Assembly: GCA_963743875.1 (NCBI GenBank)
Contig: CAVURM010000005.1
Span: 434,001-498,000, forward strand
Reading direction: 5' to 3'
Source of the DNA: RHKX01 sp963743875
Lineage (GTDB): Bacteria; Actinomycetota; Thermoleophilia; Solirubrobacterales; 70-9
Length of the DNA: 64,000 bases
The notes under the pieces are model-generated. The model did no database searches. It worked only from the letters and a program-made list of their open reading frames with translations, and had not been told where the DNA came from. Of the stretch, positions 1 through 8,972 are shown piece by piece. The first letter of the stretch is position 1. Every line of letters starts with the position of its first letter. A program made the translations under genes and the position numbers.

Positions 1-930
1 GCGCGTTGACCTCGGCTTGAGGTCGGCCGACGGCGGGTCCTGCATGTAGTCGAGCTTGTTGTCGAGCACGTCCTGGGTCTGCTGGTCTGGGTTCTTGATG
101 ATCTCGGTCGTGATCGTGTCGATGTAGCCGGTCGGGATGTCGGGGATCCCGAGCGTCTGCGAAGTCCGGGTTCTTCTCCATCACGAACTGGCGGTTCGGC
201 ACCGACTCGGTGATCATGTACGGACCGACGCCCGGGGGCGGGTCCTCGGTCATGTTCTTGAACGGCGTGTCGCCCGGGACGAGGCCGGCGAAGTTCATCG
301 CCAGGACGTTGGTGAACGACGGCGTCGGGCTCGGTCAGCTTGATCGTGATCTCGCCGGTCTTGTCGTCGGTCTCGATGCCCGTGATGTCGCCCTCGGGAT
401 CGCCGTTCTTCAGGTACTCGTCGGCGCCCTCGATCGACCTGGTAGAAGGGCGAGCCGCCGGACTCGAGGTTGAGCACGCGCTTGATCGTGTGCTCGAAGT
501 CGCTGGCGACGACGTCCTGGCCGTCGGAGTACTTGAGCCCGTCACGCAGGGTCAGCGTGTAGGTCATGCCGTCCTCGGAGATCTCGGGCAGCTCCTCGGC
601 GAGGCCCGGGATCAGCTCCGCGCCGGCCTGGCCCTCGACGTGGGGGTAGGTGAGCAGCGGCGTGTAGACGAGCCACATCGGCTCCCAGCCGTTGACCGTG
701 TAGGAGAGCGCCGGGTCGAGGTAGTCGGGCTGCGAGGTCTGCGCCAGCGTGGCCTCGCCGCCGGTGCGTGCGCGGAACCCGAATCGGATGCTGTCGGTGT
801 CGTCGCTGCTTCCGCACGCCGCGACTGCGACTGCGACGACTGCGACTACCACGACAGCGCGAACAGCGCCTTGATCGCAGCCGGACCTCGATACTCGAAC
901 CTCTGACGACAATTGTCTCTCCTGCCCCAT
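1..930 (-). pseudogene. Peptide/nickel ABC transporter substrate-binding protein, 5' part, frameshifted and cut by window edge
   Basis: The N-terminus has a basic stretch, a hydrophobic segment and a V-A-A-C lipobox followed by GSSDD, so it is an exported lipoprotein. It is followed by LDPALSYTVNGWE, LVYTPLLTY, GLAEELPEISEDGMTYTLTLRDGLKYSDG and DFEHTIKRVL, typical of SBP_bac_5 (DppA/OppA) proteins that bind peptides outside the cell. The frame is lost after GGSPFYQ near 440. Family-like peptide resumes in other frames, ending with a segment like VLDNKLDYMQDPP near the left edge. At least two frameshifts are needed, probably sequence errors. ATG at 930 is chosen because the lipoprotein signal follows it directly. 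The C-terminal half lies outside the window. Confidence 0.75.
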
Positions 931-1079
931 GCTGGAAACGCGCCGCCGGTCGACGGCACCTCGACTTGGCCAATGTTTACCACTTGGCGCTTCGTCGAGC
1001 ACCTACTCCCGCTCGGCCCGCTGACGAGGTCAAGTGCTCCCGTCGCCCGACGGCCGAACGATTCCCGGCGGCGAATAGT

Positions 1080-2223
1080 GTGCCGGCCGTGGGACCGCTG
1101 CATGAAGTGAAGGTCGTCGAGATCGCCTCGATCGGCCCGGGGCCGTTCGCGGCGATGATGCTCGCCGACATGGGCGCCGACGTCGTCCGCCTGGAGCGGG
1201 CCGGCGCGGCCGCGGGACTCGGCTCGGGCTCGTGGAACTACATGCACCGCGGCCGACCGTCCGTCGCCTGCGATCTGAAGAACCCCGCGGGTCGGGACCT
1301 CGCGCTACGCCTCTGCGAGGGAGCCGATGTGCTGATCGAGGGATTCCGGCCCGGGGTGATGGAGCGACTCGGGCTCGGCCCCGACGACGTCGCCGAGCGC
1401 AACCCGCGCCTGGTCTACGGCCGGATGACCGGCTACGGGCAGGAGGGCCCGATGGCCCCGATCGCCGGTCACGACATCAACTACGTCTCGCTCTCCGGTG
1501 CGCTCGGAGCGATCGCCCGCGAGGGGGAACGGCCGCTCGTGCCGCTCAACCTGGTCGGCGACTTCGGCGGCGGCGGGATGCTGCTGGCGCTGGGCGTCCT
1601 GGCCGCCGTGATCGAGGCCCGCGGCTCCGGTCAGGGCCAGGTGGTCGACGCCTCGATGGTCGAGGGAGCCTCGGTGATGATGACCCTGATGCACGCGCTG
1701 CGGGACGTGGGCATGTGGAACGACCGGCCGGGAACCAATCTCCTCGATTCAGGCGCCCACTTCTACGAGGTCTACGAGTGCTCCGACGGCGGCCACATCG
1801 CGGTCGGGGCGATCGAGCCGCAGTTCTATTCGTCGCTGCTCGAGCTGATGGAGCTCGACCCCGAGGAGTTCCCGCAGATGGACCAGGCCCGCTGGCCCGA
1901 ATTGAAGGAGCGATTCGCCGCGGTCTTCATCACCAAGACCCGGGACGAGTGGGCTGCGATCCTCGAGCCCGCCGAGGCCTGCGCGACGCCCGTCCTCAAC
2001 ATGGGGGAGGCGCCGAACCACCCCCACAACGCCGCCCGCGGCAGCTTCGTCGAGGTCGGCGGCAAGCTCCAGCCCGGCCCGGCTCCGCGCTTCAGCCGCA
2101 CCCCCTCGTCGGTGCCCGACGCCCCCTCCCGAGCCCGGGGCCGACACCGACCAGGCGCTCGCCGAATGGGGTTTGAGCGCCGCCGAGATCGAGGAGTACC
2201 ATCGATCCTCGGTCGACTCCTGA
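1080..2223 (+). CDS. CaiB/BaiF family CoA-transferase (alpha-methylacyl-CoA racemase-like), C-terminal frameshift
   Basis: Class III CoA-transferase fold. It starts with VKVVEIASIGPGPFAAMMLADMGADVVRLE and contains CDLKNPAGRDLALRL, the LIEGFRPGVMERLGLGP motif and a GHDINYVSLSGALGAI segment with the expected Asp. These cytosolic enzymes move CoA between acyl donors and carboxylates or epimerise alpha-methylacyl-CoAs. GTG at 1080 or 1089 fits the family N-terminus. Near 2118-2128, in a C-rich run, the reading frame must shift by one base. In the new frame the protein ends PEPGADTDQALAEWGLSAAEIEE and stops at 2223, the normal family C-terminus, so a sequencing indel is likely. The specific substrate cannot be told. 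Confidence 0.85.
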
Positions 2224-2233
2224 GGAGGGGAAC

Positions 2234-2425
2234 TTGAACCGCATCGTGGACCGAGCCATCGTCGCTGATCTCTCCCCGCCCGAGCAGTTCACGGTCACCG
2301 CGGTCAGTGACATCCTTCCGGCCGGAGCACGGGCCGTCGAGCTGAGCTGCCACGGCCCGGGCCCGCCCGACGCCCCCAGAATCTTCCTCCCGACCCTCAC
2401 CACCGTGGTGCTCGGCGCCGGCTGA
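2234..2425 (+). CDS. Small hypothetical protein (63 aa), TTG start
   Basis: A short frame starts 10 bases after the CoA-transferase stop. A strong AGGAGGGG ribosome-binding site lies three bases before the TTG codon. The product is acidic to neutral, has no membrane segment or cysteine cluster, and I do not recognise it. The good Shine-Dalgarno and tight spacing favour translation with the CoA-transferase. The many frameshifts in this part of the window mean it could also be the start of a longer broken gene. Confidence 0.35.
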   Translation: MNRIVDRAIVADLSPPEQFTVTAVSDILPAGARAVELSCHGPGPPDAPRIFLPTLTTVVLGAG

Positions 2426-2532
2426 CCAAACCCGGGGAACGCCGCCACGCTTCTGGCGGATTTACACCCTGCCCAATAGGGTCCGAACCGTGGAGGAGCT
2501 CGACCAGCGGCCCAATCGGAAGCCGCACGCTC

Positions 2533-4206
2533 GTGATCGGTAAGGCCTACCGCCAGGTCCGAATCTCCCTGCGGGCGGTCGCCACCGTCTTCGAGAACCA
2601 CGACATGCGGCGGCTGCAGCTCGCCTGGGCCGCCATGGCGCTTGCGATGTGGGCGTTCGCGATCGCTCTCGGCGTCTACGCGTTCGAGGTCGGTGGGGCA
2701 ACCCTGGTCGGCGTCGCGGCCCTTGTCCGACTTCTACCCGGCGCCATTGCCTCCCCGCTTGCCGGAACGCTGGGCGATCGGTTCCCGCGGCGATCCGTCC
2801 TGATCTGGAGTGCGATCGCGGCCGCCGCCGCTCTTGCCTCCACCGCCGTCGCCACGGCGCTCGGGGCGCCTGGGGGTGTCGTCTTCATCCTCGCCGGGGT
2901 CTTCACGGTCGCGGTCAGTCCGTACATCCCGGCCGAGGGCGCCCTGCTCCCCACCGTCGCTCGTTCTCCTCAGGAGCTGTCGGCAGCGAACGTCGCCCAC
3001 AGCGTGATGGACAACGTCGGTTTCCTGTGTGGCTCGATTCTTGCCGGAGCGCTGCTGGGGTTTGCCTCCACCGAGGCGGCCTTCGTCGCCGCAGCGGTCG
3101 CGGGCGGGATGGCGATCCTGCTGCTCGCCGGGCTGGGGCACGACGAGAGACCGACCTACGACACCGACGATGAGAGATCGGGTCTCGCCGCGGAGACGGC
3201 CCTCGGCGCCCGGGCCATGCTCGATGATCCCCGCCTGCGGGTGGTGGGCCTCGTCCTCACCCTGCTCGTCTTCTTCGAAGGGGCGGCCGACGTGCTGATC
3301 GTCGTTCTGGCCCTGGAGTTGCTCGACCTCAGCGAGGGAAGCGTCGGCTACCTGAACGCAGCCTGGGGGATCGGAGCATTGGTTGGCGGTGCCGCCCTGG
3401 CGGTTCTGCTCGAGCGCGGGCGGCTGGCATCGGGACTGCTGGGCGGAAGCCTCGTCGCCGGTGCGTCGATGGCGCTCGCCGGCCTCTGGGCGGTCCCCGC
3501 CGCCGCATACATCGCCTGGATCGGGATCGGCGTCGGCTACACCGCGGTCGAGGTGGCCGGACGGACGCTGATGCAGCGCGTCGGCTCCGACGAGAGTCTG
3601 GCGCGCGCCCTCGCGTTCCTCGAGACGTCACGCCTCCTCGCGATGGCTCTGGGCGCGATCGCTGCCCCCGCCCTGATCGCCTGGCTGGGAACCGAGGGGG
3701 CCCTGATCGCGGTCGCCGCGATCCTGCCGCTGTTCGCTGTGGTCAATCGGGGGAGCCTCCGCCGGCTCGAGATCGGCGCTCCCGTCGACGTCCGCCGTTT
3801 CGCGTTGCTCCGGGGCAACTCGATCTTCGCTCCCCTGCCCGTCGATGCTCTCGAGCGGGTCGCCGGGGACCTCGTTCCCGTCGCCGCGGCCGGTGAGCAG
3901 GTGGTGATCTCACAGGGGGAACACGGAGATCGCTTCTATCTGATCGTCGAGGGTGAGGTGGAGGTCAGGGTTGACGGTTCGTTCCGCCGGCGGGAGGGGC
4001 CGGGAGAGTCCTTCGGAGAGATCGCCCTGCTGCACGATGTCCGACGAACCGCCACCGTCACGGCCGTGCGCCCTACCGAGATGCTGGCGCTCGAACGCGA
4101 GCACTTCATCACCGCCGTCACCGGCCACCGGCGCAGCCATGAGGTCGCGAGGTCGGAGGCGCAGGGGCGGCTGGACGGTCCGCCCGGACCCGGGGCTCCG
4201 GCGTGA
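2533..4206 (+). CDS. MFS transporter fused to a C-terminal cyclic-nucleotide-binding domain
   Basis: A 557-residue protein. Residues about 20-410 carry hydrophobic segments and the GTLGDRFPRRSV loop of major facilitator transporters of the EntS/MFS_3 type, so it sits in the cytoplasmic membrane and probably exports a small molecule. Residues about 425-540 form a cNMP-binding domain: LLRGNSIFAPLP entry helix, YLIVEGEVEV barrel strands, and GESFGEIALLHDVRRTATV, which matches the phosphate-binding cassette including its Glu and Arg. Transport is therefore probably gated by cAMP or cGMP. The GTG start at 2533 has only weak upstream signal. Its stop overlaps the GTG of the downstream CHASE2 cyclase remnant, which suggests a signal-and-effector operon. 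Confidence 0.85.
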   Translation: MIGKAYRQVRISLRAVATVFENHDMRRLQLAWAAMALAMWAFAIALGVYAFEVGGATLVGVAALVRLLPGAIASPLAGTLGDRFPRRSVLIWSAIAAAAALASTAVATALGAPGGVVFILAGVFTVAVSPYIPAEGALLPTVARSPQELSAANVAHSVMDNVGFLCGSILAGALLGFASTEAAFVAAAVAGGMAILLLAGLGHDERPTYDTDDERSGLAAETALGARAMLDDPRLRVVGLVLTLLVFFEGAADVLIVVLALELLDLSEGSVGYLNAAWGIGALVGGAALAVLLERGRLASGLLGGSLVAGASMALAGLWAVPAAAYIAWIGIGVGYTAVEVAGRTLMQRVGSDESLARALAFLETSRLLAMALGAIAAPALIAWLGTEGALIAVAAILPLFAVVNRGSLRRLEIGAPVDVRRFALLRGNSIFAPLPVDALERVAGDLVPVAAAGEQVVISQGEHGDRFYLIVEGEVEVRVDGSFRRREGPGESFGEIALLHDVRRTATVTAVRPTEMLALEREHFITAVTGHRRSHEVARSEAQGRLDGPPGPGAPA

Positions 4207-4571
4207 GGTCGTGGAAGAGCGGTAGGCACCTCGCCTGCTCGATCGCGGCGCTGCTGGGCGTCTCGATCGGGCTGATCGGCTACGGCCTCGGGCTCTTCGA
4301 TCAGCTCGAGCTGCAATCGGTCGACGCCCGCTTCTCGGTGCGGGGAACCGAGGATCCTCCCGAGGACGTCGTCGTGGTCCTGGTCGACGACGTCACCTTC
4401 GACCGCCTCGACGAGCAGTGGCCGTTCCCGCGCTCGATGCACGGGGAGGTGATCGATCGCCTGAACCGCGACGGCGCGGCCGCGATCGCCTACGACGTTT
4501 AATTCACCGAGCCGACGATTCCCAGGGAGGACAACGCCCTGATCGGGGCGGTCGATCCGCCGGGGCCGTGA
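4203..4571 (+). pseudogene. CHASE2-domain (adenylate cyclase type) N-terminal remnant, in-frame TAA at 4500
   Basis: GTG overlaps the transporter stop (GTGA). The product has an N-terminal membrane segment (IAALLGVSIGLIGYGLGLF) and the start of a CHASE2 sensor domain: VDARFSVRG, PEDVVVVLVDDVTFDRL, WPFPRSMHGEVIDRL, GAAAIAYDV. After YDV comes TAA at 4500-4502, but the same frame continues as FTEPTIPREDNALIGAV, the expected next CHASE2 segment. A CAA-to-TAA change would explain it. The frame ends for good at 4569-4571. Proteins with this start are usually over 600 residues with HAMP and nucleotide-cyclase domains; all of that is missing. Confidence 0.75.
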
Positions 4572-4665
4572 CGGCAGCGACGGAGGAGGTAAAGCGGAAG
4601 CGGACCGTGAAGCTCAAGAAGGGTGAGTCCTACCTCGCCCCGGGCCGAAGAAGATCAAGAACTGA
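4568..4665 (+). pseudogene. C-terminal fragment resembling a FecR-type secreted protein tail
   Basis: About 30 codons read TEEVKRKRTVKLKKGESYLAP and, after a one-base shift, GPKKIKN followed by TGA at 4663-4665. The pattern 'basic - TVKLKKGESYLA - basic' resembles the last strand of FecR-domain proteins, which in actinobacteria can sit next to CHASE2 cyclases. No start or body of such a gene is present; it abuts the truncated cyclase directly. I infer that an internal deletion or an assembly join near 4560-4570 removed the cyclase body and most of this gene. The family assignment is tentative. Confidence 0.4.
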
Positions 4666-4683
4666 TCAGGTGGCCCGAGCGGG

Positions 4684-5268
4684 CTACTCGCCCTCGTTGC
4701 GCAGCGGCACCTTCATGATCGGTTCCGCGAGGAGCATCTCCTTGGTAAAGATCAGGTCGTTGCGGTTGTAGTCGGCCATCTCGTACTCGTGGCCCATCGT
4801 GATCGCGTCGAAGGGGCAGGCGACCTCGCAGTAGCCGCAGAAGATGCAGCGGGCGAGGTTGATCTCGTAGACGGCGGCGTAGCGCTCGCCGGCCGAGACG
4901 CGGTTGTCGGGGTCGTTCTCGGCGGCGACGACGCGGATGCAGTCGGCCGGGCAGGCGGCGGCGCAGAGCGAGCAGCCGACGCACTTCTCGAGGTCCGAGT
5001 CCTCGAACTTGTGCAGCTTGTGGCGGCCGCGGAAGCGGGGATAGACCGGGGTCTTCTCCTCCGGGTACTGGATCGTGACCGGTCCCTCGACGATCCGGGC
5101 CATCGTCGTCTTCAGCCCGCGCAGGGTCTCACCGAATGCGCGGTAGGCGCCCTTCGCGCCGCCCGGCTCGGGACCGCGCTGAACGCTGACGACCGAGTCG
5201 TCGGGCAGGTAGGGGTAGGGCCCGACGCCGCTACCGCCTCCGTCGCTGGTTGTCGTCTCATCGGCCAT
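4684..5268 (-). CDS. nuoI: NADH-quinone oxidoreductase subunit I
   Basis: A 194-residue two-cluster ferredoxin-like subunit of complex I. Two 4Fe-4S motifs, CVGCSLCAAACP and CIFCGYCEVACP, are visible; they carry clusters N6a and N6b that pass electrons from NuoG toward NuoB. The YPRFRGRHKLHKFED stretch before the first motif is typical. The N-terminus (about 35 residues, Gly/Ser/Pro rich) is longer than in E. coli. It is the last nuo gene here, 17 bases after nuoH, and its stop faces the FecR-like fragment ending at 4665. nuoJ-N do not follow. Confidence 0.96.
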   Translation of the reverse strand: MADETTTSDGGGSGVGPYPYLPDDSVVSVQRGPEPGGAKGAYRAFGETLRGLKTTMARIVEGPVTIQYPEEKTPVYPRFRGRHKLHKFEDSDLEKCVGCSLCAAACPADCIRVVAAENDPDNRVSAGERYAAVYEINLARCIFCGYCEVACPFDAITMGHEYEMADYNRNDLIFTKEMLLAEPIMKVPLRNEGE

Positions 5269-5285
5269 CGCTCATCCCCAGTCTC

Positions 5286-6305
5286 TCACCAGACGACCAC
5301 GAGCACGGCGGTGACGAGGACGTTCAGCGTCGCCAGGGGCAGGAGGATCTTCCAGCCGAGGCTCATCAACTGGTCGTAGCGCAGGCGCGGAAGGGTGGCG
5401 CGGACCCAGATGAAGAAACAGATCAGCAGGACGATCTTGGCCAGCATCACCAGGACGCCGATCAGTGCCGGCGTGTGGAGGCCGAACGGAAGGTGCCAGC
5501 CGCCGAGGAACATCGCTGCCGCGATCCCGGAGACGACGATCATCTCCATGTACTCGGCCATGAAGTAGGAGCCGAAGCGCATCCCGCCGTACTCGGTGTT
5601 GTAGCCGGCGACGAGCTCGGCGTCGGCCTCGGGCAGGTCGAACGGGGGGCGGTTCGTCTCCGCGAAGCCCGCGACCATGAAGATCAGGAAGCCGACGAAC
5701 TGGGGGACGATGTACCAGACCCCGTCCGCCTGGGCGTTGGCGATGTCGACGAGGCTGAGCGAGCCGGCCATCATGATCACGCCGAGCAGGGCCAGGCCCA
5801 TCGAGATCTCGTAGGAGATCAGCTGCGCGGCCGAGCGCATCGCGCCCATGAAGCTGTACTTCGAGCCCGACGACCAGCCGCCCAGGAGCAGGCCGTAGAA
5901 AGAGATCGAGCCGAAGGCGAAGGCGTAGAGGATGCCGATCGAGACGTCGATCCCGTAGAGGCCGACCTCGCCGTCGACGACGTCGCCGAAGGGAATGATC
6001 GCCAGGGTGGCCGTGGCGCTGAGGATGACAAGCGCCGGCGCGATCGCCCACAGGATCGGCACCGCGGCCTCCGGCTTGTAGCTCTCCTTGCTGAGCAGCT
6101 TGACGACGTCGGCGAGCGGTTGGAAGAGCCCCTTGGGGCCGACCCGGTTGGGGCCGTACCGGGCCTGGAAGCGGCCGAGCAGCTTGCGTTCGAGCAGCAG
6201 GATCAGCGGCACGATGCCGAGGATCACGGCGAAGATGATCAGGGACTTGAGGACCAGCAGCCAGCTCGCCTCGGCGAAACTGACGTCCGCGATCACCAAG
6301 CTCAC
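5286..6305 (-). CDS. nuoH: NADH-quinone oxidoreductase subunit H
   Basis: About 339 residues with eight or so membrane segments. Signature blocks include ERKLLGRFQARYGPNRVGPKGLFQPLADVVKLLSKE at the quinone-site loop, an acidic loop AETNRPPFDLPEADAELVAGYNTEYGGMRF, and FIWVRATLPRLRYDQLM. NuoH anchors the peripheral arm and helps form the ubiquinone/menaquinone chamber. I choose GTG at 6305 rather than the TTG one codon earlier because GTG overlaps the nuoG stop as GTGA, the same coupling seen at nuoF/nuoG and nuoD/nuoE. Confidence 0.95.
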   Translation of the reverse strand: MSLVIADVSFAEASWLLVLKSLIIFAVILGIVPLILLLERKLLGRFQARYGPNRVGPKGLFQPLADVVKLLSKESYKPEAAVPILWAIAPALVILSATATLAIIPFGDVVDGEVGLYGIDVSIGILYAFAFGSISFYGLLLGGWSSGSKYSFMGAMRSAAQLISYEISMGLALLGVIMMAGSLSLVDIANAQADGVWYIVPQFVGFLIFMVAGFAETNRPPFDLPEADAELVAGYNTEYGGMRFGSYFMAEYMEMIVVSGIAAAMFLGGWHLPFGLHTPALIGVLVMLAKIVLLICFFIWVRATLPRLRYDQLMSLGWKILLPLATLNVLVTAVLVVVW

Positions 6306-8972
6306 CAAGAGACCGGTTCCCGCTTGGTCACGATCAGCGCCGGCGCCGCCGGGCCGTCGCCGGCATCACCCTCGCGCTCCGGAGCGCGAGGCTCGGCTGC
6401 CTCGACCGGAGCCGGGCCGACGGTGATCACGCCTGCGCCCGCCAGCCGGTTGGCGCCCTCGGTCGCCGTGCCCTCGATCAGAAACGCCGTGCCCTCGAGC
6501 ATCCGCTCGCGCAGCCCGACGGTCGCGGTCAGCGACCCGCCGTCGGAGGAGACCTGAACCCGCTGCCCATGCTGGACCCCGAGCCGTTCGGCATCGGCCG
6601 GGTTCAACTCCAGCGTCTGTTCGGGGGCCAGGAATGCCAACGCCGGGTTCTCCTCGGTCACGTACCCCAGCCCAGAGATCCCGGTAGGTCCCAACCCGGA
6701 ACTCACCCTCACCCAGGCCAGTGTCGGCGTCGCCCGTGTGAACCGAGCGGAGCAGTCGGGTCCCCCGCCGCCGACACTCTGCGTCCGCCGCCGCCGAGTT
6801 CCTCGACAGGCAGCGGCGGTCCGTCGGCGGATGCGGAGGCGGCGGGGCGTCCCGGCTGCCCCGCGGCGCTTCCGACCCCGTCGCCCTCGACCTCCTGCCA
6901 TCTGACTCCCATCCCCCCGATCCGGTCGAGGGTCACGTCCGAGTAGAACGGCACGTCGGCGGCCAGCAGACTCGAACACCTCGCCGGACGTGCCGGCGCC
7001 CGTCTCGTCGCCGAGGCGGGCCGAGCAGTTCGGTCAGCGCCTGCCACATCGGTCGCACGGCGCCGGGGTGCGGAACCGAGGGTCGAACCCGCTGCAGACG
7101 ACCGTCCGGATGGGTGACGGTGCCCTCCTTCTCGGCATGGGTCTCGGCCGGCAGGTGGACGTCGGAGGCCTTGGCGGCCGGGCCGTCGAACATCGAGATG
7201 CTGAGCACGAAATCGGCTGCGGTCAGCGCCCGCTTCCAGCCCTCGGGATCGTCGAAGTCGCGGATCGGATCGACGTCGCCGAGGATCAGAGCCTCGATCT
7301 CGCCCGACTCGAGACCCTCGCGGATCTCCGCCGCCGAACGCCCCCGGGCTGGGACCTCGCTGAAGCCGGGCCCGAAGTCCTCGGCACAGCCGACCTCACG
7401 CAGCCCACGGCCGTTGGCGTCGATCGGAACCTCGTACAGGCCGCCGCCGTCCTGGCCATCGAGGCCGAGCACGTCGGCGAGACCGAGCAGAGACCCGGCC
7501 GTCTCTTCGCGGTCGTCGCCGGCGAGAATCCCCTCGCCCCAGACGACGACGATCGATCCAGCGTCACGAAGCGCGTCGGCGAACCCGGCGGCCTCGGCGT
7601 CGCCGTCGCCGGACCCGATCGCCGCCCGCAGGTCCTCGATGAAGTCGCGAGCTCCTCCGGGGGCGTAGCGCCGGGCCTCGATGCATCCCTCGGAGCCGAT
7701 TGCAGCACCTCCGTCGAGTGCCGTCGGCCGCTCGGTGGCGACGAGCAGCTGGGAGCCGTTGCGGCGAACCGCCTTGCGGATCCGCAGCTCGAGGATCGGC
7801 ATCTCGTGGATCGGATCGCAGCCGAGGACGAGGATCGCGCCGGCATGGTCGAGATCTGCCGTCGAGACCGCGAGGTCGGGGGAGGCGAGGCGCGAGCGGG
7901 CGTCGCGACTCAGCCCCGGACGGGCCCCGGCGGTCACGTCGGTCGAGGCGAGCGCGCCGCGAACCATCCGCTGGATCAGCCAGCCCTCCTCATTGGAGGT
8001 TGCGCCGCCGACGATCGCGGCGACCTTGCCGCGGGCCGCGGCGAGGCCGGCCCCGGCCTTCGTCAGCGCCTCGTCCCAGTTCGCGGGCATCAGCCCGCCG
8101 CCGACCTTCACCTGCGGGGAGAGCGGTCGGGCCGGGCTGGAGAACATCTGATAGCCGAAGCGACCCTTGTCGCAGAGCCATCCGTCGTCGACGTCGGCGT
8201 TGTCTCGGGCCAGCACCCTGACGACCTTCTCGTCTCGAACGGTGAACTTGACGTTGCACTGGCTCGGGCAGAGCGTGCAGACCGAGCCGGCGTCCTCGAT
8301 GTCCCAGGGGCGGGCGCGGAAGCGGTAGGCCTGCGAGGTCAGGGCGCCGACCGGGCAGAGCTCGATGATGTTGCCGTGGAAGGGGCCGATGTAGGGCCTG
8401 TCCTCGTGGGTGCCGACGAAGGTCTTGGCCCCGCGCTCGAGGAGCTGGAGCTGTTCGTCCTCGGCGACCTCCTGGCTGAAGCGGACGCAGCGGTAGCAGA
8501 GGATGCAGCGCTCACGGTCGATCTTGATCAGCGGCGAGAGCGGGATCGGCTTCTGGAAGTGGCGCTTCGGATCGGTGACGCGGCTGCGGCCCTTGCCCCA
8601 GCCCATCGAGATGTCCTGCAGCGGACACTCTCCGCCCTTGTCGCAGACCGGGCAGTCGAGCGGATGGTTGACCAGCAGGAACTCGACGACTGCGTTCTGC
8701 GCCTCCTTGACCCGGTCGGTCTGGGTGTAGACGACCATGCCGTCCCGCACCGGGGTCGAGCAGGCCGTCTGCAGCTTCGGGATGCCCTCGATCTCGACCA
8801 GACACATCCGGCAGGCTCCGACCGGCTCGCCGAGCTTCGGCTCGTAACAGAAGACCGGGATCTCGACGTCGCCGTGCTTGGCGGCGTCGACGAGCATCCG
8901 GCCCTCCTCGGCCTCGATCTCGACGCCGTCGACGACGATCGTGATCGTCTTCGCCTCCCTGGCGGGACTCAC
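6302..8972 (-). CDS. nuoG: NADH-quinone oxidoreductase subunit G (several frameshifts near its 3' end)
   Basis: GTG at 8972 overlaps the nuoF stop. Order of domains: 2Fe-2S ferredoxin (CYEP, GACRMCLVEIEG, TACSTPV), the His/Cys-rich 4Fe-4S region (CPVCDKGGECPLQD), a two-cluster domain (CILCYRCVRFSQE, ELCPVGAL), then a molybdopterin-oxidoreductase-like domain beginning CTLCPSQCNVKF. It relays electrons from NuoF to NuoI. The frame is continuous to about 7005. Recognisable peptide then moves to a second frame (LLAADVPFYSDVTLDR) and, near 6660-6720, through further frames (RVGTYRDLWAG, then YVTEENPALAFLAPEQTLEL) before the stop. At least three indels are needed, most likely errors, since the motifs are otherwise intact. 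Confidence 0.9.

Noticed and set aside
4418..4771. A 117-codon frame spanning the cyclase/FecR junction as a single gene
   Set aside because: Its first half is out of frame with the clear CHASE2 reading and only the TEEVKRKRTVKLKKGE part is protein-like, so it is a chance join.
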